A stretch of DNA of 30,192 bases from JAIBJN01 sp963825255 (lineage in GTDB: Bacteria; Actinomycetota; Thermoleophilia; Gaiellales; Gaiellaceae): NCBI GenBank assembly GCA_963825255.1, contig CAWGSF010000005.1, positions 1 to 30,192 of the forward strand, written 5' to 3'. Positions 1-8,070 of this stretch are shown piece after piece. Under the pieces are notes generated by a model that saw only the letters and a list, made by a program, of their open reading frames with translations, was not told the DNA's origin and ran no database searches. The translations under genes and the position numbers were made by a program. The stretch's first letter is position 1. Every line of letters starts with the position of its first letter.

Positions 1-1231
1 AGCCGGCCCAGGTCCAGTCCACCATCGCCTTGGCCCGGTCCTCGCCCGTGGAGAGCAGGGCGAGGTGCACGGTGCCCCACGCGAGCGTGGCCGTCTTCCC
101 CTTGATCGTCCGACCGTGCGGCATCTGCACGACGGCCGCTCCACGGCCGATCGTCGCCATCGTCCCCTTGTCGAAGTACTTGAACGGCTCGGCCTCCTTG
201 CCCTTCAGGAGCCTGGCGATGTTCTCACCCGCGCGCTCCCCGGCCTGGAGCGCCACCGAGCCGAGCTGGGGCAGGACCCTCTTCGTCTTCGTGTCGGTGA
301 TCCAGGCGACGTCGCCCACAGCGAAGACCTCGGGGTGGCCCGCCACGCTGAGGTCCGGCCCGACCGGCACGCGGTTCCCCTTCTCGAGCTCGAGCCCGAG
401 CGAGGACACGATCGGGTTCGCCTGCAGGCCGGCGCCCCAGACGAGCGTGTGCGCCGGGAGGACCTCGCCGGACTCGAGCGTGACGCGCGTCGGCTCGACC
501 GTGGAGACGAGCTTGCCGAGCTGCACCTCGACTCCGAACTTCTCGAGCGCCTTCTTCGTGTAGGAGCGGATGTCCTTCTTGAACATCGTCAGGAGCTCCG
601 GCCCGGCCTCGACGAGGATGATGCGCGCCTTCTCCTGTGGGATCTGCCGGAAGTCCTCGGCGAAGCTGCCCCGGTAGAGCTCGGCCAGGGCACCCGCAGT
701 CTCGATGCCGGTCGGCCCTCCCCCGACGACGACGACGTTGAGCGCGCCGTCCTCGACGAGCGACGGATCCTTGTCGGCCGCCTCCCACTTCTGCAGGACG
801 TGCTCCTTGAGCCGGACGGCGTCGGGGAGCGTGTACATCGGGAACGCGTGCTCGGGGGCACCTGTGGTACCGAAGAAGGTGACCTCGGCGCCGAGGGCAA
901 GCACGAGGTAGTCGTAGACGATGGGCGCCAGCTCGGCGAACCGCGCCTCCCGCTTGGCTAGGTCGATGCCGGTCACCGCGTCCTGGTGGACGGCGACGTT
1001 GGCCTGCTCGCCGAAGAGGTCGCGGAGGGAGTGCGCCACCGCGGCCGTCTCGAGGAGGTCGGTGGCGAGCTGGTAGAGGAGAGGCTGGAACGTGTGGTAG
1101 TCGTGCCTGTCGACGAGCACGACGTCGGCCTCGGCGTCCTTCAGCTTGCGCGCGGCGCCGACCCCGGCGAAGCCTCCGCCGAGGACGAGGACGCGCGGGC
1201 GGTGGGCCTGGGTGTCGGCGGGCGTGGTCAG
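1..1231 (-). CDS. ndh: Type II NADH dehydrogenase (NDH-2), 3' end outside window
   Basis: FAD-dependent NADH:quinone oxidoreductase that passes electrons from NADH to the quinone pool at the inner face of the membrane without pumping protons. About 410 residues are visible in one unbroken frame. The N-terminal FAD-binding motif GGGFAGVGAA lies near residues 13-22, and the NAD-binding motif VVVGGGPTGIETAGALAEL lies near residue 160. The segment VFAVGDVAWI is the conserved ATG/GD stretch that closes the FAD site. The C-terminus, expected to form the membrane anchor, runs off the left edge. The start is odd: the frame opens after a TGA with no ATG, GTG or TTG before the first motif. I chose CTG at 1231-1229, which has GGAG seven bases upstream. 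A damaged start codon is the alternative. Family assignment is secure, the start is not. Confidence 0.9.
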   Translation of the reverse strand, partial: MTTPADTQAHRPRVLVLGGGFAGVGAARKLKDAEADVVLVDRHDYHTFQPLLYQLATDLLETAAVAHSLRDLFGEQANVAVHQDAVTGIDLAKREARFAELAPIVYDYLVLALGAEVTFFGTTGAPEHAFPMYTLPDAVRLKEHVLQKWEAADKDPSLVEDGALNVVVVGGGPTGIETAGALAELYRGSFAEDFRQIPQEKARIILVEAGPELLTMFKKDIRSYTKKALEKFGVEVQLGKLVSTVEPTRVTLESGEVLPAHTLVWGAGLQANPIVSSLGLELEKGNRVPVGPDLSVAGHPEVFAVGDVAWITDTKTKRVLPQLGSVALQAGERAGENIARLLKGKEAEPFKYFDKGTMATIGRGAAVVQMPHGRTIKGKTATLAWGTVHLALLSTGEDRAKAMVDWTWAG

Positions 1232-1314
1232 GTCCTCTCTCCGGTGTGCAGCGTACGGGAATCTCGCCCGCCAGAATCACCCCCGTCGGATGATTCCAGC
1301 GGCCGACTCGACGC

Positions 1315-2202
1315 CTAGGCGGGGGACGGCCGCGGCGCTGCCGGCTCGGCCTCCGGCTCTTCGTCCCGGGCCGCCGCGATCATGACCGCTCCGAGGAGCG
1401 CGACCGCGAGCGCGCAGATTGCGACGACGCCGTGCCAGGGCGGATCCCAGTCGATTCGTTCCTGGAGCACCGCCGCGCCGAGCACGACGCTCACGAGGGG
1501 ATTCGCCACGGACGTGGTCGCCACCGACGTCGCGAGCCGGCCCTCCGCGAGAGATAGCTGCTGCAGGTAGAAGCCGGCGATCCCCGCGACGGCGAGGACC
1601 CAGAGCTGCCAGTTCTCGAGCACGGCGACGGCGCCGTCGGCGTGCAGTCGCTCGGTGACCGGCTTCATCAGCACAGCCGAGATCGCGTACAGGATGCCGG
1701 CGATCGTCCCGTAGACCGCCGCGTTCGAGGACGGGCCGACTCGTCTTCCGACCAGGAAGATCCCCACGCAGACGACGCCGAGGACGAAGTACGCCGCCAC
1801 CCAGTAGGAGGTCGGCGCGTCGTCGACCCCGGCGGCCGGGTCCCCGACGCTTCCGAAGAAAGCGAGCCCGACGACGACGAGCGCGGCTCCCTCGATCTGG
1901 CGGTGGGTGACCGTCTGGTGCGTGAGGAAATGCCCGAGTGGCAGCGCCCACACGACCGTGGTGACGAGCAACGGCTGGACGATCGAGACCCGTCCGCGGT
2001 CGAGCGCGGCCGCCTGGAGGAGGACGCCGACCATCTGCGCGCCGAGACCGAGGAGCCACACCCAGTTGGTCAGCAGCCGCATGAACCCCTTGGGTTGCGC
2101 ACCCTTGAGCTCGACTGCCATCGCGGCGCGCTGCCAGAGCGTGGCAGCGAGGGCGAACGACATCGCGGCGAGGATCGCGAGAAGTGCCGCTACGCCGGAC
2201 AC
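1315..2202 (-). CDS. EamA-like DMT-family transporter
   Basis: Integral membrane protein of 295 residues with about nine to ten hydrophobic segments filling the whole chain, the size and layout of the drug/metabolite transporter superfamily. It shows the internal two-fold repeat of such carriers: the first half ends near a GLAFFGSVGDP turn, and the second half contains a short ATSVATTSVANPLVSVVLG helix pair that matches the second EamA domain, followed by a WDPPWHG loop. The tail is charged (DEEPEAEP) and likely cytoplasmic. The substrate cannot be told from sequence. The GTG start has no Shine-Dalgarno sequence, but a TATCGT hexamer ends ten bases upstream, so a nearly leaderless transcript is possible. 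It lies between ndh and the GAP-family gene on the same strand. Confidence 0.8.
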   Translation of the reverse strand: MSGVAALLAILAAMSFALAATLWQRAAMAVELKGAQPKGFMRLLTNWVWLLGLGAQMVGVLLQAAALDRGRVSIVQPLLVTTVVWALPLGHFLTHQTVTHRQIEGAALVVVGLAFFGSVGDPAAGVDDAPTSYWVAAYFVLGVVCVGIFLVGRRVGPSSNAAVYGTIAGILYAISAVLMKPVTERLHADGAVAVLENWQLWVLAVAGIAGFYLQQLSLAEGRLATSVATTSVANPLVSVVLGAAVLQERIDWDPPWHGVVAICALAVALLGAVMIAAARDEEPEAEPAAPRPSPA

Positions 2203-2211
2203 AGCGCCGTA

Positions 2212-2217
2212 ACGATA
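2212..2217 (-). promoter_or_regulatory. Candidate -10 hexamer upstream of the DMT transporter
   Basis: TATCGT on the minus strand fits the actinobacterial TANNNT -10 pattern. Counting seven bases on puts transcription start about three bases before the GTG codon, which agrees with the absence of a ribosome site. No -35 box is convincing. Inference only. Confidence 0.3.
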
Positions 2218-2247
2218 GGAGACGTGCCGGTTAGCAGTTCGGGCCTC

Positions 2248-2925
2248 TCACAGCAGCAGGATGAGCGCGTGGCCGATGAGAAGCAGCCCGAAGACGGCCG
2301 TGGAGACGGCCGTGATCCGCTGCTCGTTGGCGATCAGCCACGCCACTGTGCGCTCGGTCCAGACGTCGGCCCTCGACCCGGCGACGAGGTAGATGCCGAC
2401 CGGGAGCCAGACGAGCAGGCTCGCGATCACGACGTAGAGAGCGCCCAGTCCCGCCTGCTCGGCCGGGATCAGGCCGGCGACGGCGATCGTCGCGCCGGCG
2501 AAGAGCGTGATCGTCAGACGCTTCACGCCCCCCACGCCAAGGAGGGCGCCCGCCGAGAAGGCCGTGACGGGGCGAAGGTGAGAGAGCCGGGCGAGAAGCG
2601 CCTTCGTCCTCGACTCTCCCGGGCTCTCCTGTGGCTCGTGGCTCAGCCGCCCCCGCGCGGCGAACAGGAGCAGGAGAACGCCCAACGCGATCTCGAGCGC
2701 TGCGGCCAGGGTCGGGTGGCCTCGCTCGCGATTCGGCGTCGCGGCCGAGCCGACCACGATCGCGAGGACGAGGACGGTCGTCTGGGTGAGGAGGAAGCCG
2801 ATGCCAAAGAGGAACCCGTTGACCCGCCCGCGCCCGCTCCCGAGCGCGGCGAGCGTCGCCAGGAGCGCGAGCGGGCTGAGGCCGGCGACGAGCGCGTAGA
2901 GGAGGATCTGCGTCGTCTCGTCCAC
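2248..2925 (-). CDS. GAP-family membrane protein (Sap-like)
   Basis: Membrane protein of 225 residues with about six hydrophobic helices. The N-terminus (LLYALVAGLSPLALLATLAAL) and the repeated central block PVTAFSAGALLGVGGVKRLTITLFAGATIAVAG match the GAP/Sap family, named after the mycobacterial sulfolipid-1-addressing protein and distantly related to LysE-type exporters. The proposed role is export or positioning of lipids or small solutes at the plasma membrane; nothing here defines the cargo. A charged loop (HEPQESPGESRTKA) splits the two halves. The GTG start lies 15 bases after the stop of glutamate decarboxylase, so the two may share a transcript. No frame break is seen. Confidence 0.75.
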   Translation of the reverse strand: MDETTQILLYALVAGLSPLALLATLAALGSGRGRVNGFLFGIGFLLTQTTVLVLAIVVGSAATPNRERGHPTLAAALEIALGVLLLLFAARGRLSHEPQESPGESRTKALLARLSHLRPVTAFSAGALLGVGGVKRLTITLFAGATIAVAGLIPAEQAGLGALYVVIASLLVWLPVGIYLVAGSRADVWTERTVAWLIANEQRITAVSTAVFGLLLIGHALILLL

Positions 2926-2940
2926 GCGCGAACGTCGGGC

Positions 2941-4334
2941 TCAGTGGTGGAAGCTGGTCGCCGTCGCGGCGTCGTGGACCGGCTCCGACTGCTTCTGCAG
3001 GCGCGGAAGCTGTCGCTCGATGTCGCCGACGAGCAGGTCGGCCATGTCGTGGCTGAACCCCCGCTTGACCACGACCCGCAGGGCCGCGAGGTCCTCCCGG
3101 TTCTTCGGGAAGGTGTACGCGGGCAGGAGCCAGCCCCGCTCGCGAAGCGCGTTCGAGACGTCGAAGACGGTGAAGTTGTCGATGCCGTCCTGGAGCTTGA
3201 ACGCGAAGACCGGCAGCTCGTCGCCGCGCGTGATCAGCTCGAACGGGCCCGAGCTCGGCGATCCGCGCCGACAGGGCCGTCGCGACCTCGCGCGCGTAGC
3301 CCTGGACACGCTTGTAGCCCTCGAACCCGAGGCGGAGGAAGTTGTAGTACTGGGCGACGACCTGGGCGCCCGGGCGCGAGAAGTTGAGCGCGAACGTCGG
3401 CATGTTGTCGCCGAGGTAGTTGACCCAGAAGATCAGGTCGTCGGGCAGGGCCGCGGCGTCCCGCCACACGATCCAGCCGACGCCGGGATAGACGAGGCCG
3501 TACTTGTGGCCGGACGCGTTGATCGACGCCACGCGGTCGAGCCGGAAGTCCCAGTCGAGGTCCGCGTCGACGAAGGGGGCGAAGAACGCGCCCGAGGCGC
3601 CGTCGACGTGCACGGGGACGTCGATGCCCGGTCCGCGCCTGGAGGTCGTCGAGCGCCGCGCAGATCTCGGCGACCGGCTCGTACGAGCCGTCGAAGGTCG
3701 AGCCGAGGATCGCGACGACGCCGATCGTGTTCTCGTCGCACTGCGCGACGGCCTCCTCGGCGGAGAGGTGGAAGCGGTCGCCCTCCATCGGGACGAGGCG
3801 CATCTCGACGTCCCAGTAGTTGGCGAACTTCTCCCAGCAGACCTGGACGTTGATGCCCATGACGAGGTTCGGCCTGTCGGCGGCCTTGCCCTCGGCCTTG
3901 CGCCGCTGCTGCCAGCGCCGCTTGAGGGCCAGGCCGCCGAGCATCGCCGCCTCGCTCGAGCCGGTCGTCGAGCACCCGGTCGCCTGGTCGGCGTCCGGCG
4001 CGTGCCAGAGGCGGCTGAGGATGTTCACGCAGCGCATCTCGAGGTCGGCTGTCTGCGGGTACTCGTCCTTGTCGATCATGTTCTTGTCGAAGCACTCGGC
4101 CATGAGCTTCTCGGCCTGCGGCTCCATCCACGTGGTGACGAACGTGGCCAGGTTCAGGCGCGCGTTGCCGTCGAGCATCAGCTCGTCGTGGATGATCTGG
4201 TAGGCGACGTCGCGGGGCATCTCGCCCTCGGGCAGCTGGTGCCGGGGGATCCGATCGGCCTCGCGCGTGAAGAGCGGTTCCACGGCGAGGTCGTGCGTTC
4301 GGGTCGCCGGGCCCTTCGGGTGCTTGAGCGTCAC
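2941..4334 (-). CDS. gadB: Glutamate decarboxylase (two frame breaks)
   Basis: PLP-dependent enzyme converting glutamate to 4-aminobutyrate and CO2 while consuming a proton, usually in acid resistance or GABA formation in the cytoplasm. The GTG start has GGAG six bases upstream. In order I see STTGSSEAAMLGGLALKRRW (substrate and PLP region), PVHVDGASGAFFAPF (PLP aspartate) and INASGHKYGLVYPGVGW, with the Schiff-base lysine in SGHKYG. The C-terminal GFSHDMADLL and the ending SFHH are typical. The frame breaks near 3632 and 3248. Restoring CG/GC at GGGCATC and CCCGTTC gives 465 residues; E. coli GadB has 466. No glutamate/GABA antiporter lies next to it, though the EamA-like transporter is two genes downstream. 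I regard the gene as intact and the breaks as sequence errors. Confidence 0.88.
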
Positions 4335-4365
4335 TGAATGCTCCTCTCTGTTCGGTCGGCCGCCT

Positions 4366-4791
4366 CTACGCCGGCCCCAGGGCCTCCGTGATCTTTTCGA
4401 TCGCCGCGGTCTCGCCGGGCTTGACCCCTCCCTTGGCCTCGGCGACCGTCTCGGCGACGCCGAGGACAAGCTGCCTGTAGGCCACCGTCTCGTCCGGAGC
4501 CTTCGCGACGAGTGTCGCCGACGCCGAGCCCAGGGCGGCGACCGTCTCCGTCTCGACCTCCTGCTGCGACGCGGTGAACCCGAACCCGCTTCCGCGGACG
4601 TGCGCGAGCTCGCGCATGAGCTCGCTCTCGTTCTGGTCGCGCTGCTCCGCGAGGTACCTCGCAAGCGCCCCGGCCTCGCCGAAGCTGTCGCTGAAGTCCT
4701 TGTCCCCAATCGAGACGAGCATTCCCGCGCCCGTCAGGCCTTTCTGCATCGCCTTCCACTCCTCCTCGGTGAAGTCAGCCTTCTTGGCCAT
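4366..4791 (-). CDS. Hypothetical protein, 141 aa
   Basis: Small acidic cytoplasmic protein with no signal peptide or membrane helix. It starts at ATG with GGGAG five bases upstream. The sequence looks helical: an N-terminal DFTEEEWKAMQKGLTGAGMLVS motif, an EAGALARYLAEQRDQNESELMRELA helix, a glycine-containing turn GSGFGF, and a C-terminal helix pair. This arrangement suggests a helical bundle, and comparable proteins occur as unnamed ORFs in actinobacteria. It lies between the glutamine amidotransferase and glutamate decarboxylase genes with 21- and 31-base gaps, so it is probably cotranscribed with them. I do not recognise a function. Confidence 0.75.
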   Translation of the reverse strand: MAKKADFTEEEWKAMQKGLTGAGMLVSIGDKDFSDSFGEAGALARYLAEQRDQNESELMRELAHVRGSGFGFTASQQEVETETVAALGSASATLVAKAPDETVAYRQLVLGVAETVAEAKGGVKPGETAAIEKITEALGPA

Positions 4792-4812
4792 CGCCTCTCC
4801 CTTCTCGTCGGT

Positions 4813-5661
4813 TCAAGGAGCCGTCGTGTCCGCCGGCGGCCGGGGAGTGAACGGCCGCATCTCGTCCTGCCCTCCCTGGATCAACCCACAGCTCGACTCG
4901 GGAACCTCGTTCCATACTCCCGAGACATCGCGGAGCGGCTCCGACACGATCAGCCGCGACTCGTTCGAGAGCTCGCGCAACGCGGGGAGCTCCGGGTGCG
5001 TGTGGCGCAGCGTGCTCACGTCGGTGGAGTAGAAGAGCGACCGCGACTTCCCCTCGCTCGAATAGCGGAATGCCCAGACGCTTCGGCCCTCGGTCGTCGC
5101 GACGGTCATCTGGATCGGGTGCTCGACTCCGTGCCGGCGGCCGACCTCCTCGATGAGGCCGACCGCCTGCTCGACGGCGCGGGGCGGGTCGTCCTCGAGC
5201 CCAAACGTCAGGGCCAGGAAGAAGAAAAGCTCCGAGTCGCTCGAGCCCTGAATCTCGGGATAGAGCTCCGGATCGACGCAGAGCACGAGGTCCCGCTTCA
5301 CGCGGTGGAAGTCGCCGATGAGCCCGTTGTGCATCCAGAGCCACCGCCCGCGGCGGAACGGATGGCAGTTCGTCTGCTGCACCGGCGTTCCGGACGAGGC
5401 GCGGATGTGCGCGAACACGACCGGTGACTGGAGGTGCCCCGCCAGCTCGCGAAGGTTCCAGTCGTTCCAGGCCGGCTCGACGCTGTGGAAGACACCCGGT
5501 GTCTCCCCGACGCCATACCAGCCGATGCCGAAGCCGTCGCCGTTAGTCGTCTCCGCCCCGAGCTTGGAGTGGAGGCTCTGGTCGATCAGCGAGTGTTCCG
5601 GCTTGTAGATCAGGTCCTCGATGAGCACCGGGGAGCCCGAGTACGCCAGCCAGCGACACAT
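4813..5661 (-). CDS. Class II glutamine amidotransferase
   Basis: Ntn-hydrolase domain protein of 282 residues. After removal of the initiator Met the chain begins with Cys (MCRWLAYSG), the nucleophile of class II amidotransferases. FAHIRASSGTPVQQTNCHPF carries the conserved Arg and the Asn/His pair that bind glutamine, and WLWMHNGLIGDF holds the oxyanion-hole asparagine and glycine. This layout is that of the YafJ/EgtC group. EgtC would act in ergothioneine synthesis, but no egtB or egtD is present nearby, so I do not assign that name. The start is set by AAAGGAG seven bases upstream of ATG. It probably heads the amidotransferase-unknown-decarboxylase-GAP group. Confidence 0.85.
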   Translation of the reverse strand: MCRWLAYSGSPVLIEDLIYKPEHSLIDQSLHSKLGAETTNGDGFGIGWYGVGETPGVFHSVEPAWNDWNLRELAGHLQSPVVFAHIRASSGTPVQQTNCHPFRRGRWLWMHNGLIGDFHRVKRDLVLCVDPELYPEIQGSSDSELFFFLALTFGLEDDPPRAVEQAVGLIEEVGRRHGVEHPIQMTVATTEGRSVWAFRYSSEGKSRSLFYSTDVSTLRHTHPELPALRELSNESRLIVSEPLRDVSGVWNEVPESSCGLIQGGQDEMRPFTPRPPADTTAP

Positions 5662-5756
5662 GCCTATTCTCCTTTCGATCTAGTCGAGGGTCGGCCGTAG
5701 ACTCGCGGATCAGGCCCCGAGGCGCACGGCAGAGCTCCGAGACGCCAGCCGCAGGG

Positions 5757-5927
5757 TCAGGCGTACTCGCTTCTGGTCGGTCGCATGAACGCGCCGAAGA
5801 GCCAGAGCAGCGGGAAGAAGATCCCGAAGAAAAACATCCACCCGTGGCCGTTCCTGAGGGTCATGATCCCGAGCGTGAACAGCAGGATCACGTAGATAAG
5901 GGCGCCGATTCCGAACCACCACCACAT
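5757..5927 (-). CDS. Small membrane protein, 56 aa
   Basis: Short ORF with AAGGAG six bases before ATG. It begins MWWWFGIGALIYVILLFTLG, a single hydrophobic helix headed by three tryptophans, then a short loop NGHGW, a second aromatic helix MFFFGIFFPLLWLFGAFM, and a basic tail RPTRSEYA. Two membrane helices with a short periplasmic-side loop are expected. It resembles the PLDc_N/phage-shock type short membrane peptides only in general character; no family is assigned. It lies between the flavodoxin-like gene and the amidotransferase on the same strand. Confidence 0.7.
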   Translation of the reverse strand: MWWWFGIGALIYVILLFTLGIMTLRNGHGWMFFFGIFFPLLWLFGAFMRPTRSEYA

Positions 5928-5960
5928 GAGCTTCTCCTTTGTGTCGTTGACGAGCTTGCG

Positions 5961-6647
5961 CTAGGTCTGGGCGACCGCGGCCGGGCGCCGCTCGAGGACG
6001 GAGTCCACAAGGCCTTCGACGAATCCCCGAGCCTGCTCCTCGTAGTCGGGCTTCAGGTTCGGCGGCGGCATCTTCAGCCCCATGACGCGCTCCTGCGGCT
6101 GGCCGTGCTTCATGTACCCGAGCCACGAGAGCATCGACTTGACCTGGCCGCCGGCCACGACGAAGTGCGTCTTGTCGATGAACCGCCCTCCGGCCTTCTC
6201 GCCGAGGTCCTTCTGCTGCCCGAGGTTGAAGCGGTAGTACCGGCGGGAGACCGAGACCGTCGCAAACGCCTTGCCGTCGAGGACGGCCTCGGCAGCCGGC
6301 GACTCGAGGTACGAGCGGATCGGCATGCTCGTCTGGAACCACCAGGTTGGAGAGGCGAGCAGCACCAGGTCGTAGTCGCCACCTTCTGCCTCAGGTGGGA
6401 TGCGGATCTCGCCGGTCTTGTGGCGGAGCTGCGCCGTCAGGATGCTCGCGATCTGCGGGAACGGGCGGTCCATCGGGAACTTCGAGAGCTTCGGCACCCA
6501 CCGTTCGTCGGTGAACTCGATCAGCGCCTTCGTCACCTCGCAGCCCCGCGCTTCGAGCGCCGCCGCCATTGCGTCCGCGACCCGCCCGACCTGCTTCGTG
6601 AGCGTGTAGTAGACGATCAGGACCTTCGGCTTGGACTCTGCGTTCAC
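5961..6647 (-). CDS. Flavodoxin/NAD(P)H-quinone-reductase-like protein
   Basis: FMN-binding flavodoxin-fold protein of 228 residues. VLIVYYTLTKQVGRVADAMAAAL near the N-terminus is the phosphate-binding loop (T-x-T-x-x-x variant), and LVLLASPTWWFQTSMPIRSYLE is the second FMN loop, as in flavodoxin-like NADPH reductases. It has no membrane helix and should act in the cytoplasm in electron transfer or quinone reduction. I chose GTG at 6647 because AGGAG lies five bases upstream. An in-frame ATG at 6668 overlaps the stop of the upstream SDR by four bases (ATGA) and would add seven residues. It is translationally coupled to the SDR and probably works in the same redox pathway. Confidence 0.82.
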   Translation of the reverse strand: MNAESKPKVLIVYYTLTKQVGRVADAMAAALEARGCEVTKALIEFTDERWVPKLSKFPMDRPFPQIASILTAQLRHKTGEIRIPPEAEGGDYDLVLLASPTWWFQTSMPIRSYLESPAAEAVLDGKAFATVSVSRRYYRFNLGQQKDLGEKAGGRFIDKTHFVVAGGQVKSMLSWLGYMKHGQPQERVMGLKMPPPNLKPDYEEQARGFVEGLVDSVLERRPAAVAQT

Positions 6648-6664
6648 GGTCTCTCCTCTCCCAC

Positions 6665-7537
6665 TCATCCCGGCTTCGGAAGTCCGAGCTCGCGAGCGAG
6701 CGCCTTGTCCCTCGCCCGGTCGGGGAGCGCCGCCGCCGCCTGCGTCTGCCGCCCGCCGTGGCCGGCCAGATACCTCGGCTTGGGCTTGTCGGACGTCAGC
6801 GCGTCGTGCACGGCCTCCGCGATGACGAGCGGGGGCTCCGCGTCGGCCTCGGCCTTCTCCACAGCCTTCCGGATCGCCGCGATCTGCTGCTCGTACAGCT
6901 TGTAGCCCTCTCCGCCGAGCTTCTCCTCGAGGCCGTCGAGCGCGGCGAAGGTCTTGCCGAAGATCGCGGTCTTGACGGGGGCGACCTCGATCAACGACAC
7001 GTGAATCCCCCACTCCCGCAGCTCGAGCCGCAGCGCGTCGCTCACCGCCCGGATCCCGAACTTCGACGCGCTGTAGGCGCCGTTCAGCGGAAGGACGAGC
7101 AGCCCGCCGATCGAGCCGACGTTGACGATGCGCCCGCCGCCGCGCCGGACCAGCGGCAGGAAGGCCTGGATCATCGCCACGGGGCCGAACAGGTTGACCT
7201 CGAGCTGCGTCCGGAAGTCGGCCATCGGCTGGAGCTCGATGGGCGCCGGCACGCCGATTCCGGCGTTGTTGACGAGGCCGGCCAGGCCGCGGTCGCCCAC
7301 GGCGTCCGACACGGTGGCGGCGGCCGCCGAGATCGTCGCCTCGTCCGTGACGTCGACGATCACCGGCGTCACCTTCCCGGGGACCTGCGCCCGCAGGGAC
7401 TCGCCGTCGACCTTGCGTCGGACTCCCGCGAAGACGTGGAAGCCCTTCGTGGCGAGGTGAGCGGTCGTGGCGGCGCCGATCCCCGTGGAGGTGCCGGTGA
7501 CGAGGACGTATCCGTGTTCACCGTCCTCGCCGCGCAT
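6665..7537 (-). CDS. Short-chain dehydrogenase/reductase
   Basis: NAD(P)-dependent classical SDR of 290 residues. Visible motifs are the dinucleotide loop TGTSTGIG near residue 14, the NNAGIG motif near residue 90, the catalytic serine in VNVGSIGG and the catalytic pair in YSASK. The C-terminal extension (about 40 residues, ending in a basic AGHGGRQTQAAAALPDRARDK run) is longer than in minimal SDRs. The substrate is unknown. It is placed three bases after the stop of the DUF1269 gene and overlaps or nearly touches the flavodoxin-like gene, so an oxidoreductase operon is likely. Confidence 0.87.
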   Translation of the reverse strand: MRGEDGEHGYVLVTGTSTGIGAATTAHLATKGFHVFAGVRRKVDGESLRAQVPGKVTPVIVDVTDEATISAAAATVSDAVGDRGLAGLVNNAGIGVPAPIELQPMADFRTQLEVNLFGPVAMIQAFLPLVRRGGGRIVNVGSIGGLLVLPLNGAYSASKFGIRAVSDALRLELREWGIHVSLIEVAPVKTAIFGKTFAALDGLEEKLGGEGYKLYEQQIAAIRKAVEKAEADAEPPLVIAEAVHDALTSDKPKPRYLAGHGGRQTQAAAALPDRARDKALARELGLPKPG

Positions 7538-7539
7538 CC

Positions 7540-8058
7540 TCAGCCTCCGAGCCCGGCCGACGCCTCGGTGAGCCCAGACTTGAGCTCCTTCGCGGAGGCC
7601 TTGTCGATCTGGGCCGTCGACGATCGGATCGCATTTGCGAGCGCCCCGGCGACCGCGTCGGCCTGGGCATGGTCGTAGATTGCGATGATTCCGGCCGATC
7701 CCGGCGGGAGCGCCTCGTCCATCTTCTCGCCGATCCCGGCGGAGACCCGCTTCCTGGCGAACTTGCCCATGAGCCCCCCGGCCGCGGCGCCGACCGCTGT
7801 CGCCGCGAGGAGCGGCGGCGCGAACAGGCCCACCGCCAGGCCGACACCGCCGCCGACCTTGACCCCTTTGCGGCCAAGGTGGTCGCCCGTCTCCTCGACG
7901 TGGACTTCGCCGTCGGCGTCCTTGTGGACGAGGACGACGCCGTCGCTCGCGACCTCCTTCTCCTCCACGAGCTTCACGAGCGCGTCGAAATCCTCCTTGG
8001 CCAGATCCGGGATCAGGTAGACGGCGATCAGCACGTCCAGCTGGTCGTTCTCGCTCAT
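7540..8058 (-). CDS. DUF1269 protein with glycine-rich membrane hairpin
   Basis: Protein of 172 residues. The first 60 residues form an alpha/beta domain (DVLIAVYLIPDLAKEDFDALVKLVEEK). It is followed by a glycine/alanine-rich hydrophobic stretch at about 68-98 (GGGVGLAVGLFAPPLLAATAVGAAAGGLMGKF) that could form a hairpin in the membrane. The C-terminal SAGIIAIYDHAQADAVAGAL domain is also typical of DUF1269. Members are often stress-induced and their biochemical role is unknown. The start is supported by GGAG six bases upstream of ATG. The gap to the sulfatase upstream is 12 bases, which suggests cotranscription. Confidence 0.83.
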   Translation of the reverse strand: MSENDQLDVLIAVYLIPDLAKEDFDALVKLVEEKEVASDGVVLVHKDADGEVHVEETGDHLGRKGVKVGGGVGLAVGLFAPPLLAATAVGAAAGGLMGKFARKRVSAGIGEKMDEALPPGSAGIIAIYDHAQADAVAGALANAIRSSTAQIDKASAKELKSGLTEASAGLGG

Positions 8059-8070
8059 TGGCTTCTCCTC

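Noticed and set aside
225..1280. Long arginine-rich open frame on the minus strand inside the NDH-2 gene
   Set aside because: Its translation is low-complexity Arg/Pro/Gly, and the frame next to it encodes a clear NADH dehydrogenase with FAD and NAD motifs.
1642..3387. Plus-strand 581-codon open frame opposite the transporter, GAP and gad genes
   Set aside because: It spans three real genes in antisense and has the charged, motif-free composition of a shadow frame.
4813..5661. Naming the amidotransferase egtC
   Set aside because: No egtA, egtB, egtD or egtE gene lies nearby and many class II amidotransferases share the same motifs.
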